From the NCBI GenBank assembly GCA_025765615.1, contig JAIVFJ010000214.1, positions 43,896 to 107,895 on the forward strand: a DNA stretch of 64,000 bases, written 5' to 3'. The notes beneath the pieces are model-generated. The model did not search any database, was not told where the DNA came from, and saw only the letters and a program-made list of their open reading frames with translations. Each line of letters begins with the position of its first letter. The stretch's first letter is position 1. A program made the position numbers and the translations under genes. Positions 42,757 to 54,982 of this stretch are shown in pieces. The DNA is from Zopfochytrium polystomum. Lineage: Eukaryota; Chytridiomycota; Chytridiomycetes; Chytridiales; Chytridiaceae.

Positions 42757-44812
42757 TGATGATATGACGCGCACTTTTGGGGGCTTGATTTTCTTTTTCA
42801 TATCGTTTATGTTTTCGCCGGGCTACTACTGTATCTCTTTTTTTTCTCTTTTTTTTTTCCCTTTCGTGGTTCTCTTCCACGCGCACTTTTTTTCTTTTGT
42901 ATCTCTATGCCATTGCTGTCCTGCTATGTTTTATCCCACCCCTATCCGTTTCGGATTCGCTTTCTCTTTCGGTCACACACACACTCTCTCCCGCATCTCT
43001 TTCTCGCTTTCTCGTTGTCTCCTTCCGCCTCCACTCCCAACTTTCTGCGCGCCTCTGCGCAATCCCACCTCTCTGTACCTGGGGGCGGCCCCGCCCGCCC
43101 AACCCGAACTTCACTATACAGTCCCTCCTTTTAACTTGTTTCATCTCTCTTTTTTTTTTCCTTTTTTTTTCTCGCTTCTCCCTAGGCCCTGCTGTTTGTT
43201 TCCTTTGCGCCCCCCCACCCCCTTCCCCTTTCCCTTCTCCTTCTGAACTCCCCCCGTTCGTTCCTCGCACCAGAGAACAAAAGATCCCATTGTTTGTTTT
43301 TTTCGTTTTCAGACCCCGACTGATTTTTTTTTTCTTTTTTTCTTTTTTTCGTTCTTGTCTCGTTGGTCTGCCTGCTGCCTCTGCACGGCTCAACCTCTTT
43401 TCGAATGCTTACTTTTTTGACTCGCGGGTCAGACGGGTCCTTGGGGGGGGGCAAATATCACTGGGAGTACACGCTATCTCCTAGGAACTTTCGCAACAAA
43501 GGTGCAAGGCGCACAGACCAAAGCAAGAGCCGGGCTGAATTTCGCTGAGGGAGGCTCTTTTCGCAGCTTGGTTTTATACTGCAAAAGCAGTGTTCCTTGA
43601 TTAGGTGGGCCCACCACTGGGCTCTTGGACCCAGCAGGCGCAGTTGCGCGTTTGCGCATGCGTGCGCTGTTATTTATTATTGTGCGTGCCCACAAATAAA
43701 AGTGCAGACACAGGTTGTGCAAGGATTCGCGTGCATTGCAACCTCCACCATCACGGTTGAGAAACGCTTCCGTTTTGTGATTCATATGAACATCTCAAGG
43801 TAAATGTGACCGCCAGAGTGCTGGGCGGGTGAGATGAGATGAGGCGAGTCAAGCGCAAGGAGGTGAAGGACGCGGAGGGGCGAGTGCTGTTGAATATGAT
43901 GACGCCGACTGGCTATCCGGAGTCAGTCCTGCGTGCAGACAAGCTAGGGCATATGGCCGGGTCAATTGACGACGGCGATGCTTGGGCGATGCTCTCTCTG
44001 TTTGGAGTGATTGCCTTGTGGAGAAAGGGAGAGGATAGTCGAGGAGAGGGAGAGGGAGACGGACGATCGAGGAGAGGAGAGGAGAGGAGAGGGCGCCGTC
44101 AAATCGTCCGTCTGCAGGTACGTACGTACGGCGGAATAGTAGTTGGTGCCGTGTTTTGTGGTGGTTGGTGGTTGGTGGTGGTGGTGGCGGTGGCGGGGTG
44201 GTGCGTAGAAGCGGGTGAGTTAGTGAAGTGTGTGAAGAAGTGGGTGAAGTACCGGTGGCTGATTACTTTTACGGTTCTGGAGAACCGTCGACAGCTCGCG
44301 GGGCTGCTATCTCAGCGCATAGCTCATGGATCTTCTGGAGCGAACCGGGCTGCTGCAGCTGTGCATGCCGATGGTCTGACACCGCCTCCGCCCAAGGCAG
44401 CGGCCCGCGAAATGACCTGTTCGACGGACACTCTTCCCTCGTCGCGAAAATTGGCGGTCCTGAGTGTCTTGCCGTTTGAAACGCGGACCTGTAGTTTTTC
44501 CCCGTGTATTTTTCTCAACCTGTAACGGTAGAACGCACAACACGCAGACTCACATTCACACACACACACACACACAGACGGAATCCCTCTCTCTCACTCT
44601 CTCTCTCTCGCTCTCTTTCTCGCTCTCTCTCTCTCTCTCCTCTCGCTCTCTCTCGCTCTCTCGCTCTAGTACGTTTCCTTTCTCTTCACCTGTCATTCTA
44701 GAACTCAATCCTTCTGGAAGTGTCTTCGAGCACTGTCGATTTTCGGCAGTGTCTCCCCGCAGTTGCACAAACCAAAACAAATCACCCGCATCAGCTCTCT
44801 CGCCCAGCGCCT

Positions 44813-44907
<95 letters not shown>

Positions 44908-45343
44908 GTGAGTGAGTGAGTGAGAGTGAGTGAGAGAGAGAGCGGAGCAGAGCGCATTATGCCCTACACATTCATGCGAAACCAATAGGGTTAAACAAGA
45001 TTTGCACGGATTCGCTATCACGCGGACTGCTGCACAAGGAGCGCTGAGAACGAACGGGAGATAGCGCCCCAGTCCCGCCCCCCAATCCTTATCTCCTCCG
45101 ACGGTTCCACCCTTGCCCCCCAAAACAATCATAGAAAAGCAGGGTAGGGCAGATATTGGGGCTCGAGTACTCCCACTTTTGTGGCTTACGGCCCCCCTCC
45201 CTCTGACCCGAAATCGGAAACACGAGTTCAACCCACGCAACATCGCTCTCTCCACCAGCCCTTTCCCGTTTCTCCTCCGCTCTCTGATCGAAGCTCAGCC
45301 CACCCCCTCCCCCCGTCCTCCACCAACCTCCATTCTCCACGCC
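42757..45343. other. Intergenic region with pyrimidine tracts and a long (GA)n array
   Basis: T/C-rich to about 43440, then a mixed stretch 43450-44550 and simple repeats: (CA)n at 44557-44576, CT runs 44585-44665, (GA)n with GAGT at 44813-44942. An open frame at 43839-44525 (+) has no recognised domain. Confidence 0.55.
44333..44521 (-). other. Possible terminal exon of an unidentified minus-strand gene
   Basis: After TTACAG, the minus strand reads LRKIHGEKLQVRVSNGKTLR ... FRDEGRVSVEQVISRAAALG and stops at a TGA near 44333. Composition is balanced, unlike nearby repeat translations. A phase-compatible upstream exon was not found, so this is speculative. Confidence 0.25.
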
Positions 45344-48300
45344 ATGACCGAAGGACGGCGGAAAAAGTCCGCAACGTGGGGAGACGCTTCCGCGAGCACA
45401 CCCACCGACACCACCAGCCCCGACATCTACACCACCGACGAGCCGACCTCCACAACGACGACAACCACTACGCCGACGCTGCCGGCGTCGTCGGGCGCGC
45501 CGACGGTCACAGCGAGTTCCGCGGGCGCAGGAGGGAGCACTACGAGCGGGGGCGGCAGCGGCAGTGGCGGCGGCAGTGGCGGCGGCAGTGGCGGCGGCGG
45601 GGCGACTGGGAGCGCGACAGGGGGCGCCAGCAGCACGGGCAGCGTCGTCGGAACCAGCAGTTCGGGCAGCGCTGGAGGCGCGAGCGGCGGGTCGACCGCC
45701 GGGAGCGGCGGCGGCGGCGGCGGCACCAGTATAGGCAACGGTGGCGGCGGTGGCGATTCGGCGACGGGTGGGAGCGCGGGAGGAACGGCGACGGCGCCGA
45801 GCTCTGCCGGTGCCGGCACGAGCGCGACGCCGCCGCCGACGATCGGCCCGTCGTCGGCGTCTGCGGGAACAGCGTCCGAGTCGATTGTGAACACGGCGAG
45901 CAGCAGCAGCGTTGGCGGCATCATCAGCAGCAGTAGCACATCCACCGGCGCTGGCGGCGGCGGGGGCGGGGGCGACGGGGCGCCGGGGATGGGGTCGCAG
46001 CTCAACCCCATCATTCTGGGCGCGGTCGCCGCGGCCGTCGCCGTCCTCATTGCGGCCGGGCTGCTGGTGTGGTACAAGTCGTCGCCGTCGAGGGCGAGGG
46101 CGGCGGCGGCGGCGGGCGCGGCGCGAAAAATGCGACGGCGCGACCGCGAAAACGCCACAGAGCCTGTCGGCGGCGGCGGCGGCTTCCACCACCCCGGATC
46201 CGCGCTGCACTCGCCCCTCGGCAGCGCCGCGGGCGACGGGCACGTGGCCAGCTCCATTTCGAACCGCAGCATCACGGCCGGGGACGCGCGCGGCAACAAC
46301 ACCACCGCCACCAACTTTGTCGTCGTGGGCGGCGGCGGCGACGGCAGCCAGCAGCGCACACACCGCATCACGAATCGGCCAGCTTGGCAGTCGCCGTCGT
46401 CCCTATACCTGCCGGCAAACACCACCAACACAAGCAGCAGCAGCGGCAGCAGCAGCAGCGGCGGCGTCGAAGACTCGCCGCTGCCGCCGCCGTCGTCGCC
46501 GTCGCCGCAGGGGTACTTCCACCCGACCTCGACGACGCCCGTGGTGCCGTACCACCCGTCGGCCGCACCGTCGCCGTCGTCGCACTTGCCCATCCCGCCG
46601 CTCGCCCCCGCCGGCCCGACCATGCTGCCGCACTACTGGTACCACACCAGCGCGGCCGTGCCCCTCCCGACCGCCGCCGCATCAACGCCCCTCGCCATTT
46701 ACCCCCACCACCGGCGGCTGCAGCCGCCGCCACCGTCCGCGGGCCTGCCGCGTCGCCCGGACTCGCCGGACCCGCGGCAGTTTGCGGACGACAGCGACAC
46801 GAGCAGCGGCAGCGACAGCGGCGACTACGCGTTCGGGAGCGGCGGCAGCGGCGGCAGCAGCAGCAGCGCGGGGGCGGTCAGCGCGGCGCGGGCGGTGGTG
46901 GCGGGGTGGAGCGGCGGCAGCGGCGGCGACGGGGCGGCGGCGCCGGCGTCGCCGTTGCCGCCGCTGCCGGCTGGTCTCGGGAGCCCGACGGCGGCGCTGC
47001 AGGCGGGGCGGTGGGGGCTTGGCCCTGGCGCGCCGTCGCCGGCGGGCGCGGCGTCGTCGCTGTATTCGGGGTACTGGAGTGAGGTGATCCGCGAAGGGTA
47101 CGGCGGAGGCGGCGGCGTGGCGGGTGGCGGGTCGCGGCCCGCGCTGGCGTCGGTGCAGTCGGAACAGCGGCATCAGCAGCCGCCGGAGCCGGTGGATGCT
47201 GCTGGCGGCGCGGGCGTGACGGGCGACGCTGGCGGTGGCGCGAACGGCGGTGTCGCTGCAACGGCGTCGCGTGGGGCGGACGAGGCGGACGAAGGGTCGT
47301 CCGGGAGCGACTCGCAGTACACGTGGAGCGAGCTGCGATTCCAGGACCAGATCGACGGAGCGGCGGCGGCGGCGCCGGCAATCGTGGCGGGGGAGGGGGT
47401 GAGCGGAGGCAGCGGCGGTGCGGGCGGGGACGCGCTCAGTCGGCTGGACGAGGAGATCGAGGAGGCAGAGGGCGGCTCCCTCGCCGACGGACAGAACGGG
47501 TATACCAGTTACCGGCGGGCCCCACTGTCGGTGGGGGCGGCACCGCCATGGCGGATCGAGAACGTCCTGTTCGATGGCGCTGGCGACGACGATGACGCAC
47601 CGCCGCTCCTGCCGCTCCAGGGCGCCGCCGTCTCGAATGGTGCAGCATCATCGGCGGCGGCGGCGCACGACGACACGCTTTCGCGCACGGCCGCAGACCA
47701 CCCGGACACAGCCGCCGGAGCGGCGGCACCACCGCTCGATGGGGCGGAGGCGGGTGGAGCAGCTTCAGCAGCGTCAACAGCAGCCGCCGGGTCGGAGCCG
47801 ACTGAGGCGTCGACGCCGCAGTCGTCGACGGCGACGGGCATGTCCGGCAGCAGTCCGCGGGGATGGGGCAGCGAGCCGTCGTACCGGGCGAGCGTGATCT
47901 CGGCGGTGCCGCACTTTGAGCGCGGCGGCGGGGACCGGCCGCTGTCGATGTCGTCGGCCGTTGCCGGTGGGGGCGGCGGCTGGGCGAGCGGGCGGGAGAG
48001 CCCCGTCCACGGGGGGCCGATGGCAGCGATTGCAGCGATGGCGTCGTCGTCGTCTTCGTCGTCGTCGTCGTCGTCCACGCCGTTGCCGCCGGGATACCGC
48101 CAGGTGAGAGAGCAGAGCTCCTTCTTCGCCTTTATTTCCCGCCTTGCTCGTGTTCCCTCCTTCCTCAAAAGCCAGCAAGCAACAGGATCCCACTCGCGCT
48201 CGACGCCCACACTAACAGCAAGAAATCCGCCCCTCCACTCTCTTTTTCAATCAAGTTCGCACTGCGCCTTCGCACAACGCGCGACCCGGAGGTTCAGCGC

Positions 48301-48471
48301 GACGCCGGGGCTCCGCCTTTCGCTGGAGCCGCGAGCCAGCGCACCGACGACTATGCAATCCCGGACGTCGCGGGATCAGCCGAGACCGTGCACCCCAGCC
48401 ACAACTTGGCCGAGACGCCCGAAACCATTGAAACTCCACGGTCGGCGTCGGCGTCGGCGGCGCAGGATTGA
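45344..48471 (+). CDS. Single-pass membrane protein with Ser/Thr/Gly-rich regions
   Basis: Exons 45344-48103 and 48256-48471; the intron begins GTGAGA and ends TCAAG and is removed in phase 0, giving about 991 residues. The N-terminal ~215 residues are Ser/Thr then Gly/Ser-rich, as in heavily O-glycosylated stalks, but no N-terminal signal peptide precedes them. One membrane helix near residues 221-243 (NPIILGAVAAAVAVLIAAGLL) is followed by basic residues (RKMRRRDREN), predicting a cytoplasmic C-terminal part. That part is low complexity, with acidic stretches and a Ser run. The spliced C terminus is acidic (ETVHPSHNLAETPETIETP). The layout resembles the stalk-TM-tail half of the LRR-SAM protein on the left, without LRRs or SAM. 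Function unknown; a cell-wall stress-sensor-like role is a guess. Confidence 0.7.
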
Positions 48472-48631
48472 AAGGCGGAACGGAAGACGATTTCTAGAGC
48501 TCGGGGGCCGCTGGGAGTGATACATTTCACAGGACTGGTTGTGGGTTTGTTCGAAGGGCTTCAAACGGACAGAATAAAATGATAATGTTATTCAATTACA
48601 CATCCTCATTTTTCCATCGTGAACTCTTTAA

Positions 48632-50430
48632 TTAAAAAGGCGGCAGCCACTCTTGACTCTCGCACACACAGAGCTGGGACGAGCAAAGGTAGGCGGTCCC
48701 GGCAAGCGCTCGCGCTTGAAGCTCGGCCTCATTGTCCGCCCACCACTTTTCGACAGCCACCATGTTGCAGTTACTCGTTGCACTCGGTGAATACCGAAAC
48801 TGCAGGCCGCAGTCTTTCCACCATTGCAGGACGTTGACCTCGCCGCGGCAGGTCGCATCGTCAATGGGGCGGTTCATGTACCGCAGGTCCAGACTACTGT
48901 CCTTCCACCACTGCAAGACCTCCAGCTGTTCCCACTGGCTCGCCTTTTCGATCGATGCCTCTGAATACTTGAGTTCGAGGCCGCTGTCTTTCCACCACTG
49001 CAACGTTTTGAGATTCCCGGATTTGCTTGCTTCGTCCATCGGGACATTCGTGTAGCGCAGCTCCAGACCGCTGTCCTTCCACCACTGCAAGACCTCCAAG
49101 TCTCCTCTTTCGCTCGCCTTGTGAATGGCGGCCTCTGAATACTTTGGCTCGAGGCCGCTGTCCTTCCACCACTGCAAGGTGTTGATATATACTTTGTCCA
49201 ACAGCTTAGCCGTGTATCGCACCTCCAGAGTCGTTCCACCACTGAAGGACCCGAACGTGATTTTTCCACGAGAGTTCATCGATCGCACGATCGGTGTACT
49301 TGAGCTCTATACCGCTGTCGTTACACGACTGCAGGAGCTCGTATTCTCCGTCGTTGCTCAATTTGTCGACGAAATTCTCCGTGTACTTGAGTTCCAGGCT
49401 ACTGTCCCTCCACCGTTGCAAGACTGGCAGGAGGATGCTTTCCACCACTGCAGGGGTCCATTACGCCCCCAGAACTCGCTCGATTCACGGCGTCTTCCGT
49501 GTACTTGAGCTCCAGCCCGCTGGCTTTCCACCAGTGCAAGACGCCCGTGTCTTCATTCTTGCTTGCCAGGTTCACGGCGCTTTCCGTGTACTTGAGTTCC
49601 AGTCCGCTGTTTTTCCACCAATCCAGCACGCTCGTCTGGTTCTTTTCCGAGGGCCGTCGATGGCTGACGAAGAGTAATTGAACTCCAGTCCACTCTCTTT
49701 CAACCACTACAGGACGGCTACCTCGCCCGCCTTGCTCGGCTCGTCCAGGTCGTGCTGCGAGTCGCACTCCTCCAAAAGCCGTCCCCTGTGCAGCCACCAC
49801 TGCAACATGGCCGTATGGCCCTTCTTGGCGGCGCCGCGGATGCCTCTCTGAAGCAGTATTTGTCCAGCTTCACACTTTGGTCAACGAACCACTGGAGGAC
49901 GGCGACGTGGCCGCCCGCGGTTGGCTTCGACCAGCGGCCTACTGGCTCACGAATTCGACGGCGTTGACACGCCGGAGGTCCTTCCACCACTTGAGCACCT
50001 CGAGGTGCCCGCCCTTGCACCCAGCGTCGACGACGTCGGCCTTGCGGAACGACAGCGCGACGCCGTTTTTGACGCACCAGCGCAGCAGGGCCAGTGGTCC
50101 GTGGGCACTGGCCATCTCGACGGCGAACGCGCTCAAGCGCATTTTTGCAGCCCGGGTGGATGATGGGGAAGGCGGCGCGTAGGCGGCTTAGCAAATCGAG
50201 GTCGTTGTGGAGGCTGGCCTGTGTGAAGCAGTCGTCGACGCTGTGGAAGTCGGTGTGGGCGGCCATCTGCGAAATGTGGAGCCGATGGACGGTCGCGAGA
50301 TCGTAGGCGCTCCACGGATTGTCCATGTAGCCGCAGATGAGCGAGACGACGTGCGGCGGGATACGCGGTCGTCGTCGTTGTCGTCGTCGTCGTCGTTGTT
50401 GTAGTGCTCGTCGTCGTATTGGACATCGTC
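48632..50430 (-). pseudogene. Ankyrin-like 'WWKDSGLELKY' repeat protein, frameshifted
   Basis: The minus strand encodes an N-terminal segment (PPHVVSLICGYMDNPWSAYD, F-box-like) and then at least ten repeats of about 28 residues with the pattern VLQWWKDSGLELKYTxxAxxxAS. The reading frame changes at least five times (near 50145, 49935, 49840, 49440, 49290) without obvious introns, so I call it a pseudogene; errors in the assembly would look the same. Such degenerate ankyrin-type repeats are common in expanded families of chytrid-like fungi. Confidence 0.75.
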
Positions 50431-50639
50431 ACAAAAGTGCTCCTCCTCGTGAGGCTGGGACGGCGACGGCGGCGGATCCGACTCGGACGCCGAGGATGGG
50501 GGGCGGCACGCACAAAGTTACCTCGTCGGTTCTCGGGCGGCAACGAAGGCGGCGGCGGGCGGCTTGGTGGTGGCGAAGGACCGGACCCGGAAGACAGTCA
50601 GATGTAATAATGGAAAAAAAGAGCAAAAAATAAAATAAA

Positions 50640-51560
50640 AAAATGAAAAAATGGAAAAGCACTGTGTCTTGGCTGTCTTCATATTTTTTCATAGGGAGAA
50701 TAAGTACTGCCACAGCCCAATCCGTCCATCGCCCATTCCTTGGCAAGATCAGTGACTTTGTTCCAATCAAGCGATCTAGCACCCAAAGTATAGTACACTG
50801 CTTTGACAAGACCACAAGCCAAGGGGATCTCCCACGCAGTGGACGGCCAAAAAATCTCTCGGTCTATGATCTAGGATATCTGGCTCAGGTAACAAGAAGT
50901 TCTGCAGAGAATTGTCCCTGTTTGTTACAAGACACCTCAAACTTCATGAATTCAGCACAATCATCCCCACCACAACCATTCGTTAATACTTCCACCTGCT
51001 TGGAATTCAGAGCCATATTTCAAAGAAGAGGCCTTTTTTTTGTCTCCAAAGCACCAAGCTGAGTGCTTGGCATTCGCTCGAAAGCATAAGGACTGGACTG
51101 TCAAAGATTGGGCCTAAGCTATTTGGACTGACAAGACAGCCTTTGAGACTGGGAAGCAGGGCAAAGTCTGCGTGTGGAGGAGAGCTGGGAAAGCATGGTA
51201 AATGAGTGCATGCAAGGTTCATGCAAGAGTGGTTGTGAATCTTTCCCTATTTGGGGTTGCTTCATGGGTTTGAACCTGGGATGCTTTTTGTTCATTGACA
51301 GTCACCTCAAATCAACCAAGTATATTGATATTCTGGAAGTGGAGTTTGAGGGTTTTCTGGGCTATATGGATACGAAAATGGACTCTCAAAAGGATGTGAC
51401 TGCCATCTTCATCCATCAGCAAGACAATGCACCAGCACACAAAGCAACGAAAGTGGGGTAATGGTTTCAGAAGCGTGGATTGAAAGCTCTTGATTCGCCT
51501 GCGCAAAGCCCTGACCTAAACCCAATTGAGAATCAATGGGAATACTTAAAGCAAAAGGAT
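50640..51560 (+). pseudogene. Tc1/mariner-type transposase relic
   Basis: Broken plus-strand frames give RSGRPKNLSVYDLGYLAQVT (DNA-binding end), a central part with several stops, and IHQQDNAPAHKA followed by [19 protein letters not shown]. The D...DNAPxH...[11 protein letters not shown] pattern is typical of the Tc1 DDE family. Multiple stops and frameshifts show it is dead. Confidence 0.85.
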
Positions 51561-51592
51561 CGCCTGTCTGGAATCCCAGCTCTGGTGCTGGG

Positions 51593-51855
51593 AATCCTCA
51601 CTCCAACACAGAGCCAGCAATGTCACACAGTCGCTGGTGAGGCCAGCTGCATTCCCCACCCACGGCCCCTTAAGAGGAGCCCTACTAAGGGACCATGTAC
51701 AAACCTGGGTGTGTACCATCTCTCACTACCCTCACCTTTGTGAGCCAGATGGATTTGAAGGGACTCTGTTTTGGTGCCAAAGGACAGAAATAAGATTGAA
51801 GAAAAAGGAAAAAGCGAAATGGCCCAAAAACAGAGAGAGAGAAAATTGACAAGTC
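51593..51855 (+). repeat. Dispersed repeat, copy B
   Basis: Match to 29251-29515 in the same orientation, starting right after the Tc1 relic and running to CAGAGAGAGAGAAAATTGAC. Confidence 0.8.
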
Positions 51856-52522
51856 AACCCCCTGACTTGGAGCATCCACCACAAATGCTCTAAGTCCCCC
51901 AACCCTATGTGTGTATGTACAAGTGCCGAAAACAAATAATAATTTGGCAGGCTTGGGGAACGGCTTGTCAGGCACCCCATCCCTAGGCAGTTGGGCAGTC
52001 TCTGTTAGTCACTGAAAAAGAAAATATGTTGAGAAAACCCTGGCCCAACAGAAACTGTGAAGACGAAAGTAGTAAAAGCGAGCCCAATAAAAAGACATGA
52101 TAACGCCTTGGAAACTAAAGAACCACGAATAGTAATAGGGTCCTGATCCTCGGTTTTATGACGGGTATGCTTGTTTTTTGCGAATAAAATCCCTAGACTT
52201 TACCACTGAGACCTCAGTGTAGTCTCACATCCGTGCAGGGACAGCTTTCCCTTTTCGGAGTTTTTCTGCCAAGTTTTGATTGGGCACCGAAAATTGAGAG
52301 GTTTTCAAATTGCAATTAGGAAATGGGTTTACCTGCAAATGCTTGTTTTTTTCAGTGGGTTGATGATGACAAGGGGATGCCTGTTGACTGATATAAACAG
52401 TCCTTGCAAAAAAAAGGGGAAAAAAAGGAAAAATAAGGATAAAGGTCACATGGAGAGCTTGAAAAGTTGCAGAGAATGTATTAGCTCTAAGATGATTCAC
52501 CAAGTCATTGTGAACCATTTCT
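51856..52522. other. Spacer with repeat terminus shared with 9.4-kb and 11.9-kb loci
   Basis: At 52265-52410 the order TTTTGATTGGGCACC - ATTGCAATTAGGAAA - GGGGATGCCTGTTGACT matches sequence at 11735-11890 and, in its last part, 9449-9480. No gene is seen. It lies just downstream (minus sense) of a Helitron-type helicase end. Confidence 0.6.
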
Positions 52523-52926
52523 AATAGTTGGTCCGCCCCTTTCTATTGTTTTTTGCAGTTATTATAAGATCTGCTGGGGATGTCACTCTGGACAAAGCAA
52601 CATAGGACTGTCCATGTGCAAAGACATCCTGCCACATATCCGGGTCAATATTTTTCAAAGTCTGCCCTTGGGGCTTGTTGATGGACATTGCAAAGGCAGG
52701 TTGAACTGGAAATTGCTTCCTGGTGAACTCAAAGGGAAATCCTGAATCACTGGGCTGCAGAGAGATTCAGGGAAGAAGGATTTTCTCTCCTTTCTTGCTG
52801 CCCACAACAACTCACAGAGCAGCATGTTGGGGCAGACTTCTTGTAGGATGAAGTGTGTCCCATTGCAGAGCCATCCGTCAGGATGCAAAGCTGGATCGGA
52901 GACATTCCCACTTTGACAGTAAGCCG
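52523..52926 (-). pseudogene. Helitron/Pif1-type helicase C-terminal fragment
   Basis: The minus strand reads LCNGTHFILQEV, then FPVQPAFAMSINKPQGQTLK and FAHGQSYVALSRVTSPADL, and ends at a TAG near 52523. These are the last conserved blocks of Helitron-associated Pif1 helicases. One frameshift lies between the two halves. The 5' LTR of a copia element cuts it at 52927. Confidence 0.8.
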
Positions 52927-53340
52927 TGTTAGGCGGAACTGAATGGTTAGCAGCAAGAGGCACAAGACGGACCCGAACCTATTGTGACTGTCAGTTATCT
53001 TTCTCACAATGCCCATGGGAGAGCAAACCACCGCCATTGCAGACCTGGGCGCTGGCTTGTGCTGATGACAAATACTCCGAGTATTAAGTGGAACAGAAAC
53101 CCAGTGTCAACAGTTTTCCTCCTCCTCTGCTCAAGCAGATAATATAGGAGAGGTTTTTACCCTGTGCCAGTCACGCTTGCCAAGCAACTATTACAGCGTG
53201 TATATCATCATTATGTATCAATAATTCATAACCGAGTTTTTTTCTCTTTCTCTCCAAGTTGGGGAGAAAGACCACCCACAAACACACATCTCCACTTCAT
53301 TCACTCCTTCCACTCACTCACTCAGAGTAGACTGTTTACA
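52927..53340 (+). repeat. 5' LTR of copia element
   Basis: TGTTAGGCGGAACTGAATGG to GTAGACTGTTTACA. It shares most of its length with 58559-58925 and its 3' part with 23005-23236. Confidence 0.85.
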
Positions 53341-54159
53341 CATCAGCGTGCCAGCTATCTGGCTGCATCAACCACGGATTCTAGTCCAGAAAAACACTCT
53401 CTACCACCTCCAACAAACAGAATCAGCATAACTCAACTTTAGAAACCATTTCCCTCTCCTGGCTGACCCCATCATCCAATCCGAGCTTGCTATAGTGCAT
53501 TCTAAAGCCCTGAACCTCCTCTTTCCAATGAGCTATCACGGAGCTCTCTACGTTGTCTCTACGGAATTTGATTGATCGCCGAAGTCAAAAACGCTTCCTC
53601 AACTTTGAGTGACACCGTCGTAACAAGGAGTAGCGATCAGAGGACGCCCTTGCATATCTTTATTCTCCTGCTTCTGCTCTTTTCATTGATATCTAACGCA
53701 CCCCGCTACAACAGCCACAGCAGGAGCTACAAGAGTTTTTAATAAGGGGGTCCAAAAAGTCGAACTACCACTACCTACCACCATTTTGTCCTTTCTTGTG
53801 TGACAAGTCACCCCTGCTGGACACCAAATTGCTCTAAGTTCTCTCTATTCCGTTCTCCAACACTCCCCAAGGGAAAACACAACCAAAACGTCGATTATCG
53901 GCCTGAAATTTGACATACAGTCGCTATCCAACAGTTCCAACCTGCTATTCCAATTTCAGAATTTTCGGTCCATCAATCAGCTGGCAACAAGCATTGTGTG
54001 CAACACACATCTTCTATTCTGGACCATTTCTCCATCAAGTAGAGCATCAAACAACTCCTAGAGTCACTATTTGTCACTGCCGGACTGTCAAGCAACTCCT
54101 CCAAATTTTCCAGCAACTGGTTTTCTCCTGCAACAGAACCATCACTACGCGCAACGCAA
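53341..54159. other. Copia leader region
   Basis: Between the 5' LTR and the gag ATG. No open frame of note. A segment near 53990-54140 also occurs in the minus-strand relic at 28520-28660. Confidence 0.5.
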
Positions 54160-54961
54160 TGACGTCCAACCTAAACTCTTTTGTTGGCATGTTCACTGGC
54201 AAGACCCTGACAGAATTCAATGACTTATTAGCAACCTTCAGATCAAGGTTATTGGTGAAAAAGGAATTCAGGACCTAACGCGGACAGACCAATTCCCTCT
54301 TGAGAGACCTTTCTGCAACGAGGATGCCTACCATACGTACAACACACACTTACCAAAGGATCAGTGGGACGGATGGCGTTTCTGGTTGCACTCTCAAAAT
54401 GGTGGGCACAGCACACCAGAGCTAAAGGCTGGTGAAACACTCTCACCAAACTATCTCTATGTACCGACTGTCGCTGAGCAAGCTAATGCTGGACCAATTG
54501 TGGCTGTCGAAGCAACTGTCAAGTACCAGATGCAGCATCACATCATGACTTCATCAGAGTTCATGAATGCTATGCATGCCACCTTCATTAAGGAGAACAA
54601 AACAGCTTGGTCAGCTTTGATGATCAGGCTTCCAGAGACCTCGCACTTGTTTGAACTCTGCCGCAACATTCACCTCTATCGAGACTGTGTGGCTGCCATT
54701 CGCCGAACATTCAACAATGCCGGCCCATCCAGCTTGATTGATGATTTTGAAAACGGATGGTCGGGGCTGCAGCTACACACAGACACTCAAACCCCCTTGC
54801 GTTACCAAGATCTGAATTCTTATGTGTGCGAGATTGAGCAACTTCAGCGACTATTCATCCAAGGTCATGGCCAGAACAGACTTGGTGAGTTTGGACGCAA
54901 ACTACAGAGCAAACGGCGCACAGACCTTGCACGCAGCTCAGCTCATAGTCGTTTTACATAG
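54160..54961 (+). pseudogene. Copia gag-like ORF, frameshifted
   Basis: ATG at 54160 (MTSNLNSFVGMFTGKTLTEF), with a one-base shift near 54240. An open frame to the stop at 54961 then includes DQWDGWRFWL and a helix-rich Gag-like segment. No zinc knuckle is visible before the join to foreign copia sequence. Confidence 0.6.
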
Positions 54962-54982
54962 CCGGTTACTCCAACGCTGCCC

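Noticed and set aside
43839..44525. A 228-codon plus-strand ORF as a gene
   Set aside because: It runs through a GA-rich repeat and a Val/Gly-rich GT tract; no domain recognised. Kept only as an unassigned open frame.
45089..46623. Minus-strand ORFs of up to 424 codons opposite the membrane-protein gene
   Set aside because: Composition is the complement of Gly/Ser codon runs; no domain; the plus frame has a membrane helix and a phased intron.
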